Positions 1-9,386 are shown, counted from the first letter of the stretch. The stretch: DNA of 64,000 nucleotides from JAPUEK01 sp963815355 (GCA_963815355.1 CAWFGJ010000008.1:1-64000), one strand, 5' to 3'. Program-made: numbers and translations. The notes: generated by a model from the sequence alone, not told the origin.

Positions 1-79
1 CGGGATCAGGGAATTGCGCATGATGATTTCCACAGAATAGACCTACGCGGCACAAGGCCGCGCAAGTTCTGCCTTTGAG

Positions 80-1026
80 GGATGAGCTGAGCGAGCGTGA
101 AGGTTTCGAGCTTGGCGGCGTTCTTGGCGTTGATCAGCACGCAGTCCATCAACTGCTTCTCAGGCAGGCCGGTCGTGCCGGTCTTGAGGAACTTGTCGGC
201 CTGCTCGACGGCGACTTCGCCTGGCGGTAGGCGGGCTGCAGCACGGTGGCCTTGATGCCACCCTTCAGGATCGAGTCGCGCACGTCGTTGCTGCCGTCAA
301 AGCCGACCACGATCACGTCGGTGCGCTTGGCCCGGCCACCAGCGCGGCCCAGGCGCCCATGGCCATGGTGTCATTGCCCGAGATCACGCCCTTGATGTCG
401 GGGTTGGCCTGCAAGATATGTTTCCATCTTCTTGAAGGCTTCGGGCTGGCTCCAGTTGGCCGACTGGCGCGCCACCATTTTCAGGCCTGGTACTTGTCGA
501 TCACGTCGTGGTAGCCCTTGGAGCGCACGCCGGCGTTGATGTCGGCTTCGCGACCGACCAGCTCCACGTATTTGCCCTTCTCGCTCCATCAGCTTGACGA
601 ACTCTTCAGCGCCCAGTTGCGCGCCTTGGTAGTTGTTGGACACGATCTGGCTCACGGCAATGCCGGTGGCGTTGATTTCGCGATCGATCAGGAACGACGG
701 GATGCCGGCGTCCTTGGCCTTCTTGACGGCCGCGACCGAGGCTTCCGAACCCGCATTGTCCAGGATGATCGCCTTGACCCCGCGGCGATGGCGGTGTCGA
801 ACAACTCGATTGCTTGTTGGCATCGTCGTCATGCACCAGCATCATAATGTCGTAGCCCAGTTCCTTGGCGCGTGCCATCGGCACCGTCGGCTTCGGCTTT
901 GAAGAACGGGTTGTCTGGGCTTGGGGTGATGATGGCGATTGTGTCGGCGGTGGCGGCAAAGGCGGTAAAGCTGCCCGACAAGGCCACGGCGACTGCGGAC
1001 AAGAGTAGACGGCGCTTCAGGTTCAT
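80..1026 (-). pseudogene. Ribose-type sugar ABC transporter substrate-binding protein, frame-disrupted
   Basis: The pieces together read as a periplasmic binding protein of the RbsB type: an N-terminal signal peptide (MNLKRRLLLSAVAVALSG), then IAIITPSPDNPFFKAEADGA, VKAIILDNAGSEASVAAVKK, DAGIPSFLIDREINATGIAV and, nearer the C-terminus, LPEKQLMDCVLINAKNAAKL. These lie in different frames. Breaks are visible near 880, 815, 785 and 590-490, with more between 430 and 200, so no full-length product is possible as written. The start at 1026 is chosen because a strong GGGAGGA sits just upstream; an earlier ATG at 1041 overlaps that ribosome site. The 3' end is approximate. A short ATG-led reading (complement of 21-1) could be the next gene of a sugar transport operon leaving the window. 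It is divergent from the isomerase gene. The disruptions could be decay or poor sequence at a contig end. Confidence 0.75.
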
Positions 1027-1280
1027 TTTGGTTCCTCCCATAATGACGCAACCGGACTGGCTGCGATTCCCCTGTGTATTTGTCGCAGTTAGTTTCGTTT
1101 GCTGTCAAATGTTTTTTATTTATGCCGAAAATCGCGGCATTAGCGCCGAATTGGCCAGCAGACCGCCAAAATCACCGACAAAAAATTAGCACTTGCATTA
1201 GAAACCGCAGAAAGCGAAAATAATCGAAAGCTATCGCAGTGCGAATCCTCAGGAGGGGGCCGCGCTCTGGGGAGGACACC
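1027..1280. promoter_or_regulatory. Divergent intergenic region between binding protein and isomerase
   Basis: About 250 bases that are clearly more AT-rich than the surroundings separate two diverging genes. A six-base inverted repeat, ATGCCG (1122-1127) and CGGCAT (1135-1140) with a seven-base loop, lies near the middle and could be an operator for a sugar-responsive regulator. No regulator gene is adjacent in the window. A strong ribosome site (GGGGAGGA) precedes the isomerase ATG at 1281. Confidence 0.35.
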
Positions 1281-2748
1281 ATGACGCTTACAATTCGGCG
1301 CAAAATCACACTGGGCGTTATTATCGGCAGCCGCGCTTTCTTTAGCCCCGCGCCCTGCCTTGCCGCGCGCACCGAGGTGCTGGCGCAGCTTTCGGGGCTT
1401 GGCATCAACGTGGTCACCCTGCCGTTCGAGGCGACGGAAAACGGCACATGCGGCGAAAGCATTGCCGAACGCCCAGCTTTACGCCGAACACTTCAAGACC
1501 CACCGCGATGAGATTGACGGGCTGGTGATCTGCTTGCCCAACTTTGGCGACGAAATCGCGATTGCAGAGCTGATCAACCGCGCGAAACTCAACGTGCCTA
1601 TCCTGCTACAAGCCAGCAATGACGAGGTGGACAAGGTCTCGATCCATCAGCGCCGCGACGCGTTTTGCGGCAAGATCTCAGTCACCAACAACTTTTGGCA
1701 ATATGGCGTGCCCTTCACCGAAACCACCACCCACACGTGCGACACGGGCGGCACAGAGTTCCGCGGCGACCTCGAGCGGTTCTCGCGGGTTTGTCGCACA
1801 GTGCGGGGCCTGCGCGGCGCACGACTCGGGGCGATCGGGGCGCGCACGGGCGCGTTCCAGACCATGCGCTATTCGAAAGCTGCTGCAATCCTCGGGGATT
1901 ACCGTGCTGACCGTCGATCTGTCCGAGATGATGGGCAAGGCCAATGCCATCCGCGACGATGCGCCGGAACTGCTGGCCAAGATGGAAAAGATTAAGGCCT
2001 ATGGCACCATTCCCGCCCATATCCAGACCAGTCAAATCCTGACGCAGGCCAAATGGACCCTCGCCGTCAACCGCTGGATCGAGGAAAACGAATGCGACGC
2101 AAGCGCCATTCAATGCTGGCGCTCGCTTCAGGACAACTTTGGCTGCGCCACCTGCGTCACCATGTCGATGATGGGCGAAGAGGCGTGATGCCCTCGGCCT
2201 GCGAGGTCGACATTATGGGGGCGCTGTCGATGTATGCGCTGGCACTGGCGTCGGGGGCGCCACCTGCGATCCTTGACTGGAACAACAACTACGGCACCGA
2301 GGCTGACAAATGCGTCGCCACCCATTGCGGCAACTTCCCCAAGTCCTTTATCGGCGACACGCCTGAAATCGGCGAGCTGGATGTGCTTGGGGAAAGCATC
2401 GAGTAGGTCCAGTGCTTTGGTGCCGTCAAAGGCAAGGTCAAACCTGGCCCGATGACCTATTTCCGCCTGTCCTCGGATGACCGTGCGGGCAGTCTGAAAT
2501 GCTATCTGGGCGAAGGCGAGTCCCGCCGACCCCTTCCCGATGGACGGCGGCATTGCCGTGACCAAAGTGGCGCGCCTGCGGGAGTTGATGCGCTTTGTCA
2601 CCCAAAACGGCTTTGAGCATCACGTCGCCATGGTGCGCGGCCATCACACGATGTGGTGGAAGAGGCCGTCACCCGCTATCTCGGCTGGCCCTATTATCAC
2701 CACAACGCCCCGCAGCCAGCTTCGCTGATCCTGCCAAACCGCTTTTGA
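1281..2748 (+). pseudogene. L-fucose/L-arabinose isomerase family protein, frame-disrupted
   Basis: When the frames are joined, the product is about 485 residues, close to the usual length of the L-fucose/L-arabinose isomerase-like family. These are metal-dependent aldose-ketose isomerases. Recognisable blocks are GVIIGSRAFFSPAPCLAART at the N-terminus, LVICLPNFGDEIAIAELINR, CATCVTMSMMGE, PSACEVDIMGALSMYALALA, ILDWNNNYG and, near the end, FEHHVAMVRGHH. The conserved E/D/H metal positions fall in the second half. The frame changes near 1470, 1876, 2185, 2525 and 2655, and an in-frame TAG sits at 2404-2406 with homologous-looking sequence continuing after it. Ten bases separate it from a split transketolase and a sugar kinase follows, so the intended job is isomerising an imported aldose. 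The true substrate cannot be read from sequence. Confidence 0.75.
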
Positions 2749-2757
2749 GGACTGGCC

Positions 2758-3577
2758 ATGACCCTGCACAATGACAAAATCGCCCTCATCACGCAAAAGG
2801 CGCTGTGGATGCGCCGCCGCGCGTTCGAAGATGGTGTTTGACGCCCAGCTGGGCCATCCGGGTGGCGATTTTTCCGCCATCGACATCATCGCCACGCTCT
2901 ATTTCGGCGTGATGCCCGATGACCCCAAGACACCGAACATGCCGGAGCGCGACCGCTTTATCATGTCCAAGGGCCATGCGACGGGCGCGCTTTATACCGC
3001 GCTCTGTGCTGCGGGCTATTTCCCCGAGGACTGGCTCGACACCTATATGCAGCCGCGATCGATGCTGAACGGCCACCCCAACCGCAACTATCTGCCCGGC
3101 GTCGAGACCAATACCGGCCCCTTGGGCCACGGCCTGCCGGTGGGCACGGGAATTGCGATTGCGGGCCAGATCACGGGGGCCAACTACCGCACTTTTGTGC
3201 TGACAGGGGATGGCGAGATTCAAGAAGGCTCGCATTGGGAAGCCGCGATGACGGCGGGCAACCGTGGCCTGCGCAACCTGACATCGGATCGTCGACCGCA
3301 ACCGCCTGCAACAAGGGGCGGGCACCGAAGAGACCAACGGGCTTGACCCGCTGGATAAGAAATTCGAGGCGTTCAACTGGGATGTGAAGATGGTCGATGG
3401 CCATGACCCAGCCGCGCTATTGGCAGCGCTTGCGGCGCCTGCGGCGATCGGCCTTGCGCGATTATCGCCAATACCATCAAGGGCAAAGGCGTGTCCTTTA
3501 TGGAAAACAAAGCCAGCTGGCACCACGGGGTGCCCAATCCTGAACAGTTTGACCTTGCGATGAAGGAACTTGTGTAA
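2758..3577 (+). pseudogene. Transketolase N-terminal subunit, frame-disrupted
   Basis: This is the thiamine-diphosphate-binding half of a two-gene transketolase, about 270 residues when frames are joined. The start at 2758 (MTLHNDKIALITQ) lies ten bases after the isomerase stop. Visible signatures are GHPGGDFSAIDIIATLYFG, SKGHATGALYTAL, TGPLGHGLPVGTGIAIAG, the TPP-binding LTGDGEIQEGSHWEA and the later VDRNRLQQ and IKGKGVSFMEN. Single-base-type breaks occur near 2830 (an extra base after the alanine/phenylalanine stretch), near 3285 (just before VDRNR) and near 3463. The gene ends TAATG, overlapping the start of the C-terminal subunit, which is intact. If the breaks are real the heteromeric enzyme would be dead; if they are sequencing errors the unit is whole. 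Confidence 0.8.
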
Positions 3578-4539
3578 TGGCCGCCCCTGCCACAAAAACT
3601 GAAGGCCTGTTTGATTGCCGCGAGGCTTGGGTCACAACACTCGAGGCGCTGGCCGCCGCAGATGACCGCATCGTTGTGGTGGTCAATGACTTTGTCGGGT
3701 CGTCCAAATTGGGCGGCTTTCAAAAGAAATTCCCCGAGCGCTTGGTAAATGTCGGCATCGCAGAGCAATGCATGGTCGGCGTCGGCGCAGGGCTTGCCAA
3801 TGGCGGGCGCATTCCCTTTGTCTCGGCGGCAGGGTGCTTTTTGACGGCGCGCTCGCTTGAACAGGTCAAGGCCGACATCGCCTATGCGGGGTTCAACGTC
3901 AAACTGGTGGGGCAATCCTCTGGCGTGGCCTATGGCGAACTGGGGCCGACGCACCATTCCATCGAGGATTTCGCGTGGCTGCGGGTGCTGACCAACCTAA
4001 CCATCATCGCTCCCGCCGATCCGTGGGAAACCGCCGAGGCTGTGAAGTGGGCCGCCACACATGACGGTCCGGTCTATATCCGCCTGTCGCGGATGCCGGT
4101 GCCTGCTCTGGATGTGCCAAACCGTGCGTTCCGCATGGGCACGGCCGAAGTCATGCGCATGGGCGGCGATGTCACCTTGATCGGCTGCGGCACCACGGTT
4201 CACCTTGCCGTGGCCGCCGCAGAGGCGCTTTTGGCCGAGGGCGTTTCGGCCCGAGTGCTGAACATGGCGACGATCAATCCGCTGGATGAGGCCGCCGTTC
4301 TGGCCGCCGCTGCCGAGACGGGGGCCATCGTCACCGTCGAAGAGGCGTCCGTGCGCGGTGGTCTGGGCGGGGCTGTGGCCGAGCTTACGGCGTCGAACCA
4401 CCCCGTCCCAGTAGAGCGCGTCGGCTTTCCCGGATTTGTGCCAACGGGGTCTGTGGATTGGTTGTTCAAAGAGTTCGGCCTTTCGGCAGAGGGCATTGCC
4501 GCCGCCGCGCGCCGCGCGATGCAGCGGGCGCACAAATGA
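3577..4539 (+). CDS. Transketolase C-terminal subunit
   Basis: This 320-residue protein is the pyrimidine-binding plus C-terminal half of a split transketolase. It would pair with the product of the preceding gene to move two-carbon ketol units between sugar phosphates. The catalytic glutamate that activates thiamine diphosphate is in NVGIAEQ (Glu63). The pyrimidine-binding region continues through SGVAYGELGPTHHSIEDFAW, and the C-terminal Rossmann-like domain begins around VTLIGCGTT. Its start overlaps the stop of the N subunit (TAATG) and its stop overlaps the kinase start (ATGA), so the three are translationally coupled. Unlike the genes to its left it is unbroken. A pyruvate-dehydrogenase E1-beta or DXS role is less likely because the partner reads as a transketolase N-half. 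Confidence 0.88.
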   Translation: MAAPATKTEGLFDCREAWVTTLEALAAADDRIVVVVNDFVGSSKLGGFQKKFPERLVNVGIAEQCMVGVGAGLANGGRIPFVSAAGCFLTARSLEQVKADIAYAGFNVKLVGQSSGVAYGELGPTHHSIEDFAWLRVLTNLTIIAPADPWETAEAVKWAATHDGPVYIRLSRMPVPALDVPNRAFRMGTAEVMRMGGDVTLIGCGTTVHLAVAAAEALLAEGVSARVLNMATINPLDEAAVLAAAAETGAIVTVEEASVRGGLGGAVAELTASNHPVPVERVGFPGFVPTGSVDWLFKEFGLSAEGIAAAARRAMQRAHK

Positions 4540-5984
4540 CGAGGCGGCGGATTCTGGCAATTGATCAAGGCACCACCAACACCAAAGCGCTGGTGATTGC
4601 CGAGACCGGAGACATCCTTGCGCGGGCGTCCAGCCCTCTGGTCACCACCTACCCGCAGGCGGGTTGGGCCGAGCAATCGGCGGCAGAGATCTGGCGCTCG
4701 GTGCAGGATGTGATCGCGCAGAGTGTCGCCGCAACCGACGGCCCCATCGCGGGCATCGCCATCGCCAACCAACGCGAGACGCTTGTGGTTTGGGACGCGC
4801 GCAACTCGACCCCGATCTGTCCTGCGATCATCTGGCAGTGCCGCCGCACCGCCGAAGCCTGCGAAAGGATGACCGCCGCAGGCCATAACGCGCAAGTTCT
4901 GGCGGCGACGGGGCTGGCGATCAACCCGCTATTCCCCGCCTCTAAACTCGCGTGGGTGTTGGAAAATATCGACGGCGCGCGCGACCTTGCTGTGGCGGGG
5001 CATCTGCGGGCGGGGACGGTGGATGCGTGGCTGCTGTGGAACCTGACGGGCGGTAAGGTCTTTGCCACCGATCATTCCAACGCCTCGCGCACACAGCTGT
5101 TTGACACCGAAACGCTGGCGTTCAGCCCCGCGCTTTGCGCACTTTACGCCGTGCCGCTGGCCTGCCTGCCGACGCCCCTGCCGTCCGATAGCCGCTTTGG
5201 TGAGACGGCGGCAGCGGCAACCTCCCTGCCCCAAGGCGTGCCCATCCTTGCCATGATGGGCGACAGCCATGCAGCTCTTTATGGCCACGGCGTCCGCGCA
5301 CCTGGCACGGTCAAAGCGACCTATGGCACGGGGTCGTCGCTGATGACGCTGACGCCTGGGCGCGTGGGCTCAACCCATGGGCTGTCGGGCACCATCGCCT
5401 GGACCAATCGCGCAGGCACGGCCTATGCGCTGGAGGGCAATATCACCGTCTCGGCGCAAGCCGCAGCTTTTGCCGCCCGCTTGTTGGGGCTGGACGGGGC
5501 GGCGGCGCTGTCTGATCTGGCGCAAAGCGTGGCTGACAGTGGCGGCGTGGCGTTTGTGCCTGCGCTTGCGGGTCTGGGCGCGCCGCATTGGGACGATCAC
5601 GCGACCGGCACGATCACCGGCATGACCCATGCGACCGGTCCCGCCCATGTGGCGCGGGCGACCTTTGACGCGATTGCGCATCAGATCGCGGATGTCTTCA
5701 CCGCGATGGAGAGCGACATCGGCCACCCGCTGCATGATCTGCGCGCGGATGGCGGGGCCTCGGTCAACGGTTTTTTGATGCAGCTGCAAGCGGACCTGAT
5801 CGGGCGGCGGGTGCTGCAATCCGATATCCAAGAGATTGGCGCAATGGGGGTTGCGGCGATGGCTTTGGGGGTGGCCTTGCAAGACGCGCCGCCGCGCGCC
5901 TTTGATCCGCAAATGTCGGATGCGGCCCGACAAAAGGCGCGGCACCTCTGGGCGCGTGCTTTGACCAAGGCCCGCGCAAGCTAA
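4536..5984 (+). CDS. FGGY-family carbohydrate kinase
   Basis: The 482-residue product is an FGGY sugar kinase. It starts with the phosphate-1 motif LAIDQGTTNTKALV, then has NQRETLVVWD, the adenosine-side YGTGSSLM and the C-terminal signature LRADGGASVNGFLMQLQADL. ATG at 4536 is preferred over upstream in-frame starts because it forms an ATGA overlap with the transketolase subunit. Overall it looks nearer to glycerol kinase than to rhamnulose or fuculose kinases (TNTKALV, GWAEQ), but position in the operon argues for a ketose substrate produced by the isomerase. Expected sequence of steps: aldose to ketose (isomerase), ketose phosphate (this enzyme), then two-carbon transfer by the split transketolase. 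The substrate is inferred only. Confidence 0.85.
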   Translation: MTRRRILAIDQGTTNTKALVIAETGDILARASSPLVTTYPQAGWAEQSAAEIWRSVQDVIAQSVAATDGPIAGIAIANQRETLVVWDARNSTPICPAIIWQCRRTAEACERMTAAGHNAQVLAATGLAINPLFPASKLAWVLENIDGARDLAVAGHLRAGTVDAWLLWNLTGGKVFATDHSNASRTQLFDTETLAFSPALCALYAVPLACLPTPLPSDSRFGETAAAATSLPQGVPILAMMGDSHAALYGHGVRAPGTVKATYGTGSSLMTLTPGRVGSTHGLSGTIAWTNRAGTAYALEGNITVSAQAAAFAARLLGLDGAAALSDLAQSVADSGGVAFVPALAGLGAPHWDDHATGTITGMTHATGPAHVARATFDAIAHQIADVFTAMESDIGHPLHDLRADGGASVNGFLMQLQADLIGRRVLQSDIQEIGAMGVAAMALGVALQDAPPRAFDPQMSDAARQKARHLWARALTKARAS

Positions 5985-6045
5985 GCGTGTATTTAGCGCC
6001 GCACGCAACCAAACCTCTTTACCCGCATTGGAAAGGTAACTCGAC

Positions 6046-6074
6046 TTGGCCCCCCGCGCTTGGGAGCTTATATC
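6046..6074 (+). promoter_or_regulatory. Candidate sigma-70-type promoter
   Basis: TTGGCC (6046-6051) and TATATC (6069-6074) are separated by 17 bases, which fits a housekeeping promoter. It lies just after the kinase gene and points at the transporter remnant that starts near 6103. Confidence 0.4.
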
Positions 6075-6102
6075 GAGCCCTGCCCCCACAGGGATAAAAC
6101 GA

Positions 6103-6276
6103 TTGATCCCTTTGCCCGAAGCCTTCGCCCCCTTCGTCGCGCTGATTGTCGTCGCGGGCTTGTTTGTGATGTTCATGCAGCAAAGGTATACCCCCGAGAC
6201 CACAACCGCCGCCGCGCTGTTTCTGGTGTTCGGTCTGCTCATGCCCTCCAGCTATCACGCTGGATTTACGAAATGA
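6103..6276 (+). pseudogene. N-terminal remnant of an SLC13/DASS-type anion transporter
   Basis: A TTG-initiated frame gives IPLPEAFAPFVALIVVAGLF followed by VMFMQQRYTPETTTAAALFL and VFGLLMPS. This resembles the first membrane segments of sodium/dicarboxylate or ArsB-like permeases, where a charged/aromatic loop (RYTPE) and a second hydrophobic helix follow the first helix. The similarity stops abruptly near 6243 and the frame closes at 6276, far short of the roughly 450-600 residues of an intact carrier. An AGGGA ribosome site precedes the TTG. Right after the break lies TCACAGGATTTGTGA, a short inverted repeat. I read this as a gene truncated by deletion or by a lost mobile element; a genuine 57-residue membrane protein is the alternative. 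Confidence 0.45.
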
Positions 6277-7048
6277 ATTCCTCACAGGATTTGTGAATCA
6301 AAGCCTCTGTCAGATCAAGCACGCGACTACAAAACTGCTTTGTCAACATCTCGATCATTGAAACTATCTGCCGAGAATGGGTGGTTTTGGGTCGGCCCAA
6401 TTCTGATGAATTCGGACGGCGGGCTTTGGTGAGCTCGCCATACCGCCACAGGCCAGCGCTGCTTGCTCAAGCATTTTCTGCAGTTGCAAACGTCGACTTC
6501 GTCCGCGTTGTAGACCTTAGCTTGTCGCGCAGCGAAGGTCCGCTCACCGACTTTTCGGTCGGTCAACACAGTGAAGATAAATGCATGGTCTTGGATATTT
6601 CGCGAGTTCTTAAAATCAACTCATAAACTCGCCGTCTGAGTTGCGCCACAAGATAAGATCCGCTACAAAGTGTGACATCAGACTGTGGCATCAACCACTG
6701 CTGCGTTGAGATAGTATCTATATGTTTCAATGGCTTATGACACGGTCGAAGAAGGCTCCGATCCCTACCGCCGGAGCCAAATCTCCTTGAGATTTCTAGC
6801 TACATACGGGAACCCCTCCACGGGGTTCTTCGTGCATTTAACCCCCCATAAGTAATACTTAAGTATTTGGCATCTACTCGCGGATGCCGTAAGCCCATGC
6901 GCCGCAAAGCAAAACACCCCGGAACTTGCTTCCCGAAGTGCTACAGCGTCAAAATCTTGAAAACCGCGGCGGCCCGCTCCGAGCCGTTAGCGGCCATTCA
7001 GCGAGTTAGCACGCTGGTCTGCTTCGCGCCAAAAACGAAAGCGAGCAG
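6277..7048. other. Gene-poor, lower-GC stretch
   Basis: No convincing gene is visible. The short open frames lack conserved features and the composition is more AT-rich than the flanks. Two hairpins can be seen: GGCTCCG/CGGAGCC around 6753-6777, and AACCCC/GGGGTT around 6811-6827. The second could terminate a transcript. The stretch links a truncated transporter to an isolated VOC gene and may be a scar of horizontal exchange. Confidence 0.5.
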
Positions 7049-7675
7049 TCAGGTTGCGATTGTGGTTTCCCACCTAAATTCTCGACCAGATCGTCCATTC
7101 GTATCAAGCAGCATTAAGTTCAAGCTAGGCCGTCCTTCGCTCACGGTGATGCGGTCAAAACCTTGTAAAAGCGCAGCCACGGGTGCCGGGTTCGGAACAA
7201 ATAGTTCGCAATGTCCGAGAATTGTCAGCTCTGGCGACTGACGGTTTCCGACCAACCCGTCTGTACGGTCAATTGGCCGTATCCCGCCTGGCGTACGGAA
7301 GACGAAAGGTAGGTCTGGATTTAGGCTAGCGCGCGCCACGGGTATGGTGACACCTTCCGGCAGAAAAGGTGCTTTATATTCAACGCAGTCTAGTTCGCAT
7401 TCGCCGCGCCAAGAAATACCGATTGGCGAACCGTCGCCGCGGCCGCGCGCAAGAAGCGTAATCTCTTCGGATTCTTTCGCGGTTTCCGACCCATCGAGCC
7501 AAAGAAGTTCGAGGAACACATCATCTAAACACGCACATAGGTTTCGAGTCCCTTGTCCTTTGTGGATGCGCGAGTAATTCACTCTCAGACCTGCCGTGGC
7601 CATCATTTCACGGGCATGAACCTCGTCGGCCACGAAGAGGAAGATGTGATCTAAGTCCAGTTGTGATTTTGTCAT
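7049..7675 (-). CDS. VOC/glyoxalase-like domain protein
   Basis: This 208-residue protein begins with LDLDHIFLFVAD, the typical first beta strand and histidine of a vicinal-oxygen-chelate module, and continues through FLELLWLDG, where the glutamate is the usual second metal-ligand position. The length and the long second half fit the glyoxalase-3/'glyoxalase-like' subgroup, whose members are mostly uncharacterised. The start at 7675 is the first ATG; the ribosome site is weak. Codon choice and GC are clearly lower than in neighbouring genes and there are gene-free stretches on both sides, suggesting recent acquisition. No operon partner is present. Metal-dependent lyase, isomerase or dioxygenase activity, or binding of a small molecule such as an antibiotic, are all possible. 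Confidence 0.7.
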   Translation of the reverse strand: MTKSQLDLDHIFLFVADEVHAREMMATAGLRVNYSRIHKGQGTRNLCACLDDVFLELLWLDGSETAKESEEITLLARGRGDGSPIGISWRGECELDCVEYKAPFLPEGVTIPVARASLNPDLPFVFRTPGGIRPIDRTDGLVGNRQSPELTILGHCELFVPNPAPVAALLQGFDRITVSEGRPSLNLMLLDTNGRSGREFRWETTIAT

Positions 7676-8029
7676 ACACTCAGTGTGCTGTAGATGGTGT
7701 CGGCTGGCAACGGCGTCAGTGAGGCGGTTTTAGCAACTTGGTGTTTAGGGTCGGCCCCGTCCCGCACAGTAGCCATTCAGACACCTCGGCGCTCATCGGC
7801 AGGCCCACATCCCTTTGCTATGGTGCGGCCACCCGGAGCATACCTGATCGCGGTGCAGGCTTGGCGCATGGTCTGGCCCGCAGCGACTCTGACCACTGCA
7901 GACAAGCCCCTTCCTGCCCCCGCAAGCCAGAAGACGTGTCCGCCCTGTCAGACAGCCTTGGTTGCCCCTCTGGCGCCGCGCAGCGAGGGCGGAAGGGGCG
8001 CCCCCCCCTCTCCCGCCCCCGCCTTGGGC
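7676..8029. other. Intergenic stretch without a recognisable gene
   Basis: About 350 bases lie between the VOC gene and the pseudouridine synthase terminus. GC rises from left to right. I see no protein or RNA gene. The right end contains a GC-rich run ending near 8030 that could act as a terminator for the pseudouridine synthase gene. Confidence 0.45.
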
Positions 8030-8764
8030 TTATTGAAAGATCAGGCCGATCTCGTCTGCGTCCAGCAGCTTCCACTGGCCGGGCGCGAGGCCTTGCGGCA
8101 GCGACAGGCCCCCCAGACGTTCGCGGTGCAGGTCTTCGACGAGGTTGCCAGTGGCGGCAAACATGCGGCGCACCTGATGATAGCGGCCCTCGGTGACACG
8201 CAGCAGGGCTTCGGTGGGCGTGACCACCTCCAGTTCGGCGGGGGCCAGTGGCTTGGCCTCGCCCTCCAGCATCACCTGGCCCGAGGCAAACAGCGCCGCT
8301 TCGCTGCCGTCCATCGGGCCTGCCAAAATGGCGCGATAGGTCTTTACGACATGGCGCTTGGGGCTGATGACACGGTGCAGCAGGTCGCCGTCATCGGTCA
8401 GCAGCAAGAGGCCCGAGGTCTGCTTGTCCAGCCGCCCGATGGTTGACAGCGCGGGATTACGCCGCCGCCAGCGCGCGGGCAGGGTATCATAGACGAGCGG
8501 GCCGACTTCCTTGTGCGAACAGGTCATGCCGACGGGCTTGTTCAAGAGAATGACCATGCCCACGATCGGATCAAGCGCTTCGCCGTCGATCAGCATACGG
8601 CTTGGCAGGTCTGGCGTGACAGGGATGCGCTGGGCCACGTCCAGCAGGTCGGTCCCGTCCAAGGTGATGCCGCCCGCCTTGGCCATGCGCGCCATTTCGC
8701 TGCGCGAGCCATAGCCCATGCTGGACAGCAGCTTATCAACGCGCGAGGTCGGAGCCTTTGCCAT
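8030..8764 (-). CDS. RsuA/RluE-type ribosomal pseudouridine synthase
   Basis: The 244-residue protein has an N-terminal S4 RNA-binding domain (VDKLLSSMGYGSRSEMARM through about residue 60) and then a pseudouridine synthase domain. The catalytic aspartate lies in GRLDKQTSGLLLLTDDGD, and the RYHQVRRMFAATGN motif is also present. It would isomerise a specific uridine in rRNA. The ATG at 8764 is chosen because AGGAA sits seven bases upstream and the S4 domain begins immediately; a much longer upstream open frame has no domain. Length fits RsuA (16S rRNA) rather than the larger RluB. It stands alone and diverges from the PhnA-like gene. Confidence 0.88.
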   Translation of the reverse strand: MAKAPTSRVDKLLSSMGYGSRSEMARMAKAGGITLDGTDLLDVAQRIPVTPDLPSRMLIDGEALDPIVGMVILLNKPVGMTCSHKEVGPLVYDTLPARWRRRNPALSTIGRLDKQTSGLLLLTDDGDLLHRVISPKRHVVKTYRAILAGPMDGSEAALFASGQVMLEGEAKPLAPAELEVVTPTEALLRVTEGRYHQVRRMFAATGNLVEDLHRERLGGLSLPQGLAPGQWKLLDADEIGLIFQ

Positions 8765-9038
8765 GTCTTTTGGTTCCTTAACTTGCCCCAAGCGCCGGAC
8801 ATAGCCGCACGCGATGCCTAACCTGACCTTAGGCTTAGGCGTGTAGCGACATGGGCCTATCGCCACAAGGCGGCACCCCGACTTGCGCTGCCGCTGCGGT
8901 GTCGTTCCGGGGAAAACGGGCTGCAGGACGGGTGCGCTATCTGGCGAGCAGTCGTAATGGCACCGCCGCACAAGCAAGGGCGGGGGCGATTGAACTTCGG
9001 GCTGGCCAAAAACCTGCGATGGGTTTATGCGCCGGGGG

Positions 9039-9386
9039 ATGACAGACACGCTTCCCCCCTGCCCCGAATGTTCCTCTGCCTACACCTATGAGGCGGATGC
9101 CCTGCTGACTTGCCCGGAATGTGGCCATACCTGGTCCGCGGGTGCGGTCGGCGGCACGGAGGGGGTTGCCGAGGTGCGCGACAGCGTGGGCAACGTGCTG
9201 GCCGACGGCGATACCGTGACGGTGATCAAGGATCTCAAGCTCAAGGGCACGTCTTCGGTTCTGAAGGTCGGCACCAAGGTGCGTAACATCCGGCTGGTCG
9301 ACGGCGACCATGACATTGATTGCAAGATACCCGGTGTCGGCCAAATTGGCCTGAAATCGCAGTTTGTGAAAAAGGTTTCGGACTAA
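9039..9386 (+). CDS. yjdM: PhnA/YjdM family zinc-ribbon protein
   Basis: A 115-residue protein of the family once called 'alkylphosphonate utilisation protein PhnA'. It has an N-terminal zinc ribbon with two CPEC knuckles (CPECSSAYTYE and CPECGHTW), followed by an SH3-like beta domain containing DSVGNVLADGDTVTVIKDLK and VGTKVRNIRLVDGDHDIDCK. The cellular function is not established; a direct role in phosphonate breakdown is doubtful. The start at 9039 (MTDTLPPCPE) is preferred over an in-frame ATG 12 bases earlier because it matches the usual family start. The gene is monocistronic. Confidence 0.88.
   Translation: MTDTLPPCPECSSAYTYEADALLTCPECGHTWSAGAVGGTEGVAEVRDSVGNVLADGDTVTVIKDLKLKGTSSVLKVGTKVRNIRLVDGDHDIDCKIPGVGQIGLKSQFVKKVSD

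Noticed and set aside
6745..6780. tRNA-3'-end-like sequence ending GGAGCCA
   Set aside because: The apparent T-arm does not pair and no matching 5' part exists; only a simple hairpin is supported.
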